Origin: Actinomycetes bacterium
GTDB taxonomy: Bacteria; Actinomycetota; Aquicultoria; CAJVYJ01; JAUVQD01
Length of the DNA stretch: 10,457 nucleotides
Assembly (NCBI GenBank): GCA_030598355.1
Contig: JAUVQD010000023.1
Location: forward strand, 1 to 10,457
Direction of reading: 5' to 3'
Shown here: positions 7,021 to 10,457 of the stretch, piece by piece
Layout of the letters: each line of letters opens with the position of its first letter
How positions within the stretch are numbered: the stretch's first letter is position 1
Made by a program: the position numbers and the translations under genes
The notes under the pieces: generated by a model
Seen by the model: only the letters and a program-made list of their open reading frames with translations
What the model was told of the DNA's origin: nothing
Database searches by the model: none

Positions 7021-7908
7021 TTAGGATCTGGAGGTTTTGCGGCCAATAACAATGCGCTTGATACCATTATAATCTTTGTAAACATCGACTTTAGCAAAGC
7101 CGGCATTTGCCAGCCTCTCGCCGACTGTTTCCGATTGATCGATGCCGACCTCGAAGGCAACGGCGCCGCGATTTTTGATATATTTTGACGCTTGACTAAT
7201 TATTCTCTGGTAAATAACGTCACCAGTCGAACCGCCATCAAGTGCTTCTCTTGGCTCATGATCCCGCACTTCCGACTGCAATCCTTCGATTTCACCGCTG
7301 GGTATGTAAGGGGGGTTTGCAATTATGAAATCATATTTTTTTGTTGCGGCCGGGGGCAATGCCGAGTACAAATCTCCGCACAAGAAAGTCACTTTATCCT
7401 CCAGGCCGTGGGCGATTGCATTAGCTTCTGCCACCGCCAGCGATTGCGTGGAGATATCGACTGCCCAAATATGAACGCCCGTAAGCTCCTGCGCAAGGGA
7501 TAGACAGATCGCCCCGGAACCAGCGCCTAGATCGACTATAGCAAGTGGTTCTTTTTGCGATCGCTCGCACTTACTTATCTCCTCAATTGCTTTCTCCACA
7601 AGTAACTCTGTCTCTGGTCTCGGGATAAAAACACCTGGCTCGACCCGAAGGTTGAGTCGCCTAAACGCTTGATTGCCGGTTATATATTGCAGGGGCTTGC
7701 CGGAGCATCTATCTCTCAACAAGCCTTTGTATTTTTCTCTCTCCGCTTCGTTCAGCGGCCGATCATATTGAACATAGAGCTCGACTCGACTCAACTGAAG
7801 TGAATGGGCTAGAAGAAGTTCAGCCTCCAGTTGCGGAGATGTCAATTTGTTCTTATCTAGATATGCTTTAGCGGCTGTCAACACCGCTGACAACGTCCAC
7901 TGCGACAC
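7021..7908 (-). CDS. prmC: Peptide chain release factor N5-glutamine methyltransferase
   Basis: PrmC (HemK), 295 residues, uses S-adenosylmethionine to methylate the glutamine of the GGQ motif in release factors, raising their peptide-release activity. The helical N-terminal domain (about 1-85) recognises the release factor and includes LEAELLLAHSL and GKPLQYITG (70-78). The Rossmann methyltransferase domain follows, with FIPRPETE (94-101), SAM motif I VDLGAGSGAICL (125-136), an acidic residue at Asp151 and the catalytic NPPY at 198-201. Length is normal (275-295). The start is GTG at 7906-7908, one codon after and in frame with the prfA TAG; the ribosome site is weak (AGG), so translation is probably coupled to prfA. 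The neighbour prfA encodes its substrate. Stop is TAA. Confidence 0.96.
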   Translation of the reverse strand: MSQWTLSAVLTAAKAYLDKNKLTSPQLEAELLLAHSLQLSRVELYVQYDRPLNEAEREKYKGLLRDRCSGKPLQYITGNQAFRRLNLRVEPGVFIPRPETELLVEKAIEEISKCERSQKEPLAIVDLGAGSGAICLSLAQELTGVHIWAVDISTQSLAVAEANAIAHGLEDKVTFLCGDLYSALPPAATKKYDFIIANPPYIPSGEIEGLQSEVRDHEPREALDGGSTGDVIYQRIISQASKYIKNRGAVAFEVGIDQSETVGERLANAGFAKVDVYKDYNGIKRIVIGRKTSRS

Positions 7909-7911
7909 TAC

Positions 7912-8982
7912 CTAAACCACCTGTTCTAGACGGTCTGCTCGATCTGCTGCTGCCAAGCCGTCTAGTAATTGATTAATATCTCCATCGAGAACATCGTTTA
8001 AATTGTATACAGTTAATCCAATGCGATGATCGGTTACTCTACCTTGCGGAAAGTTATACGTTCTAATTTTCTCACTTCGGTCGCCCGTACCCACCTGCAG
8101 GCGACGAGCAGACGATAATTCGTCTTGCTGCTCTTGGACCATTTTTTCATATAATCTCGCCCTGAGCACTTTGAGCGCCCGTTCTTTGTTTTGCAGTTGA
8201 GACTTTTCATCCTGCATTGAAACGACCAAACCAGTAGGCAAATGAGTAATGCGGACAGCGGAATCTGTGGTATTGACGGATTGACCACCAGGACCGCTAG
8301 AGCGAAAAATGTCTATCCGCAAATCTTGCGGGGACAGTGCCACTTCCGGAATATCTTCGGCCTCGGGCAAAACGGCGACAGTCACGGTTGAGGTGTGAAT
8401 TCTCCCTCCGGACTCCGTAACCGGGACACGCTGGACGCGATGGACACCTGACTCAAACTTTAAGAAGCTATAGGCGCCTTTTCCTTTTATCTCAAAGGTG
8501 ATTTCCTTTAGGCCACCCAACTCTGATGAACTAGTGCTGAGGACTGATGCCTTCCAACCCCGCCGCTCGGCAAAGTGAGTGTACATCCGGTAAAGACTGG
8601 CCGCGAAAAGCATCGCTTCTTGACCTCCGGCTCCGCCGCGGACTTCAACAATGACATTTTTTTCATCATTCGGATCTTTGGGCAACATTAAGTGGCGCAA
8701 ATCTTCAGAAAGCTTGCTCTTAGCTTTAGACAATGTGGATATCTCGTCGTTGAGCCATGTCGTCATCTCGCTATCTTTCTCAGTTTTTAGCATTTCTTTG
8801 GCTTCCGAAATTGAGGTATCGGCGGCGAAGTGTTCATTGATCTTGGCGACAAGCGGTCCTAAATCGGAATGACTTTTCGTCAATTCGCGGTATCGTTTTT
8901 GATCTTTTAGAACTTCCGGGTCACTTAGCTTATCAGTGATCTCCTGGTAGTTCTTTAATATTTGCTCGAATTTCTCTTTCAG
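7912..8982 (-). CDS. prfA: Peptide chain release factor 1, apparently starting at CTG
   Basis: RF1 recognises UAA and UAG stop codons in the ribosomal A site and triggers peptide release. The codon-recognition tripeptide PVT (about 187-189) within RVPVTESGGRIHT marks RF1 rather than RF2 (SPF). The GGQ catalytic motif is at about 232-234 (SSGPGGQSVN), and Gln234 is the PrmC target. The first conventional start, TTG at 8881-8883, would remove 33 residues that are plainly RF1-like: FEQILKNYQEI, then LSDPEVLKDQKRYREL. No ATG, GTG or TTG lies in frame between there and the TGA at 8989-8991. CTG at 8980-8982 overlaps the stop of the upstream gene as CTGA and gives 356 residues, the normal RF1 length. 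A purine-rich AAGGTGAGAG stretch lies about 10-19 nt upstream. A sequencing error is the alternative. Stop is TAG. Confidence 0.93.
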   Translation of the reverse strand: MKEKFEQILKNYQEITDKLSDPEVLKDQKRYRELTKSHSDLGPLVAKINEHFAADTSISEAKEMLKTEKDSEMTTWLNDEISTLSKAKSKLSEDLRHLMLPKDPNDEKNVIVEVRGGAGGQEAMLFAASLYRMYTHFAERRGWKASVLSTSSSELGGLKEITFEIKGKGAYSFLKFESGVHRVQRVPVTESGGRIHTSTVTVAVLPEAEDIPEVALSPQDLRIDIFRSSGPGGQSVNTTDSAVRITHLPTGLVVSMQDEKSQLQNKERALKVLRARLYEKMVQEQQDELSSARRLQVGTGDRSEKIRTYNFPQGRVTDHRIGLTVYNLNDVLDGDINQLLDGLAAADRADRLEQVV

Positions 8983-9914
8983 CTGCTTTCACTCTCACCT
9001 TCAACAACTAGCAATTCTTTTAGCGAAGCCACTGCGACGTCGATTTGATCGTGGGAAGGGGGTCGCGTCGTCAACCTTTGGAGCGCCAAACCCGGACTCA
9101 TTATTATTCTAACTAACTTCGTATTTTCATGTCGACCGGCAAACTTAATAATTTCGTAGGAAATTCCGGCCACAAACGGCAAGACCAGGAATCTTAATCC
9201 TATTCTAATCAAGATTGACGGTGGTCTCCCAAGCAACGCAAAGATGAAAATCGAAATAACCATGACCACTAAGAGAAAACTTGTGCCGCAGCGAACGTGC
9301 TGTGTGCTAAACGCGTCAATCTTTTCCGGCACCATTTCTACTCCATGCTCAAACGCGTGAATGGTTTTATGTTCCGCACCGTGGTACTCAAATACGCGAC
9401 GAATATCTTTCAACCTTGAAACCAAGACCAAATAGCCAAAGAAGATCAGCAAACGAATACCGCCCTCGACAACATTTAATGAGATCGTCTTTTCCCAGCC
9501 TTTGGCTGGGACGAGAACGTCCACCATGTTATGAGAGAAACGGGTTAAAAAAACAGGCAGCGCAAAAAAGAGGCCAAGGGCCAGGGCGAATCCAATGATC
9601 ATCGTCACGACCATCTCTTTAGTTCCTATTTCAATATCTTCGTCGGATGATTCTTGAGCCGAAAAACTAAGCGCGCCGATGCCCAAAGTAAGAGCTTCAG
9701 CCAGAGCCACCATGCCCCTGACCATCGGCCAACGCATAAATTTCCAGCGCCTTGACCAGCTCGGAAGAGACTTCGTTTTCGAAACAATTTGATCGTCAGG
9801 ACGACGTACGGATACAACCCAATGCGTTTTTCCTCGCATCATGACGCCTTCGAGCACTGCTTGTCCGCCAATGTGGGTCGGGGTAGGTTTGGATATCATG
9901 AAAGTATGATACAT
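8979..9914 (-). CDS. DUF1385 integral membrane protein (YqhQ-like)
   Basis: A 311-residue member of the DUF1385 family, often found beside rpmE or prfA; its biochemical role is unknown. Family hallmarks are HIGGQAVLEGVMMRG (14-28), EYHGAEHKTIHAFEHG (176-191) and HVRCGTSF (206-213), whose conserved Glu, His and Cys residues suggest a metal or catalytic site, though that is inference. Membrane segments lie near 102-124, 150-166, 211-229 and 236-256. Two ATG starts compete: 9912-9914, and 9897-9899 (Met6), the latter closer to the usual family N-terminus; neither has a good ribosome site. It follows thyX by 45 nt. Its TGA overlaps the proposed CTG start of prfA, so translation of the two is likely coupled. 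Confidence 0.88.
   Translation of the reverse strand: MYHTFMISKPTPTHIGGQAVLEGVMMRGKTHWVVSVRRPDDQIVSKTKSLPSWSRRWKFMRWPMVRGMVALAEALTLGIGALSFSAQESSDEDIEIGTKEMVVTMIIGFALALGLFFALPVFLTRFSHNMVDVLVPAKGWEKTISLNVVEGGIRLLIFFGYLVLVSRLKDIRRVFEYHGAEHKTIHAFEHGVEMVPEKIDAFSTQHVRCGTSFLLVVMVISIFIFALLGRPPSILIRIGLRFLVLPFVAGISYEIIKFAGRHENTKLVRIIMSPGLALQRLTTRPPSHDQIDVAVASLKELLVVEGESESS
9894..9911. repeat. Inverted repeat over the DUF1385 gene start
   Basis: A perfect 6+6 dyad, TATCAT at 9894-9899 and ATGATA at 9906-9911, is separated by 6 nt. It covers the second candidate ATG of the DUF1385 gene and ends next to the first. In RNA it would hide the Met6 start. It may be chance in AT-rich sequence. Confidence 0.3.
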
Positions 9915-9959
9915 GAAGTCTCAGTCATCTGCTAACAATATCGCGGCCAACAGAGCGGA

Positions 9960-10457
9960 TTAGTGTGGAGAGAGAGAATTTGTTCGACCCCGATAAACCC
10001 AATCTTTTTCATCGATTTCAATCAGACCGTCGGCGGTCAGTTTACGAGGCTTTTTGCAATAGAATTTGCCTTCCGGACACCGGCCCCTTACGCATGCGGG
10101 CCCGGATTTCGCAAAAATGACGGCCGCGAGCGGCAGAACTAATTTTAACATCTCTTCCGCCATCACCCGGATCTCCCATTGGGCTCTCTCGCACGTCCGA
10201 AGCGTAAAAAAGTGCATTAGTTCACGAGCATTCATCGTAACAACAATTTTTGTCTCGACAGCCTGAGGGATGAGGTACCTCGCGTCCTCAGCTTCGACGC
10301 CGGCCTCCAACATATCTTCGTAACCCTTTTGGGCCGCCTGAGTAATAGCCATAAACTCATCAACTAACTCGGGCTTGTCTTTAATTGCCGGGGGCACAAT
10401 TATTGAAGGTTCGTTAAGTTTAACGTAACGCTGCGACTGCTGGCTGTAAGAAGCCAC
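9960..10457 (-). CDS. thyX: Flavin-dependent thymidylate synthase, C-terminal part (5' end beyond window)
   Basis: ThyX makes dTMP from dUMP using methylene-THF, NADPH and FAD, and returns THF rather than DHF. About 165 C-terminal residues are visible. The open frame runs off the window edge, so the GTG at the edge is not the true start. The first ten visible residues, VASYSQQSQR, are the last ten positions of the ThyX signature RHRxxSxxxxSxR, so the RHR must lie just outside. The second hallmark is NARELMHFFTLRTCERAQWE, whose arginines bind dUMP. A Cys-rich segment, PACVRGRCPEGKFYC, follows, as in many ThyX C-termini. Stop is TAA, 45 nt before the DUF1385 gene. Substrate-supplying genes for dUMP and methylene-THF lie downstream on the same strand. 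Confidence 0.95.
   Translation of the reverse strand: MASYSQQSQRYVKLNEPSIIVPPAIKDKPELVDEFMAITQAAQKGYEDMLEAGVEAEDARYLIPQAVETKIVVTMNARELMHFFTLRTCERAQWEIRVMAEEMLKLVLPLAAVIFAKSGPACVRGRCPEGKFYCKKPRKLTADGLIEIDEKDWVYRGRTNSLSPH

Noticed and set aside
7192..7503. A 103-codon plus-strand open frame opposite prmC
   Set aside because: It covers the conserved SAM and NPPY region of prmC on the other strand, with no family resemblance and no coherent ribosome site.
8034..8288. An 84-codon minus-strand frame inside prfA
   Set aside because: It overlaps the conserved RF1 GGQ-to-C-terminal region in another frame, and the product is not protein-like.
7912..8883. prfA starting at TTG 8881-8883 (323 residues)
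   Set aside because: It would discard 33 upstream residues that match the RF1 N-terminus and give a protein too short for the family.
7912..8982. RF2 (prfB) with programmed frameshift
   Set aside because: The recognition tripeptide is PVT, the frame is continuous, and no internal TGA frameshift site is present.

Overview
Every gene I can support lies on the minus strand, so the window reads from its high-coordinate end to its low-coordinate end. It holds 16 tightly packed genes with no sign of mobile elements, CRISPR, tRNA or rRNA. By eye the base composition is moderate, roughly half GC. The order prfA, prmC, threonylcarbamoyl-AMP synthase, (rpiB, glyA), a WecA/TagO-type transferase, atpI, then atpB-E-F-H-A is a long-conserved block in Gram-positive-type (Terrabacteria) genomes. 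Mycobacteria keep prfA-prmC-sua5-wecA-atpI-atpB, and Bacillus keeps prfA-prmC-ywlC-rpiB-glyA-atpI-atpB. Separate b and delta genes argue against the mycobacterial lineage. A deep-branching or low-GC actinobacterium, or a related monoderm lineage, fits best. That is inference from gene order and protein flavour, not a phylogeny.

Layout in transcription order: (1) thyX, its 5' end cut by the window edge; (2) a DUF1385 membrane protein; (3) prfA (RF1), which on the sequence must start at a CTG; (4) prmC, which modifies RF1; (5) the TsaC/YwlC-type tRNA t6A enzyme; (6) rpiB; (7) glyA; (8) a dCMP deaminase; (9) a WecA/TagO/MraY-family transferase; then a 100-nt gap rich in small dyads with a candidate promoter; (10) atpZ; (11) a short atpI-like gene; (12-16) atpB, atpE, atpF, atpH and the first 65 codons of atpA.

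Functionally the first block joins translation termination (RF1 and PrmC), tRNA modification, pentose phosphate metabolism and a near-complete thymidylate supply line. In that line dCMP deaminase makes dUMP, GlyA makes methylene-THF and ThyX joins them. The second block is a proton-type F-ATP synthase. Genes overlap or sit a few bases apart, and 7 of 15 visible starts are not ATG. TAG is the commonest stop (7 of 15), and eight of the ten non-overlapping junctions keep the upstream stop and the downstream start in the same frame.

This is mainly a conserved housekeeping region. I found no convincing novel system. The points most worth a second look are the CTG start of prfA, the same-frame stop/start junctions, the thymidylate gene set, and the dyad-rich leader before the ATP synthase genes.
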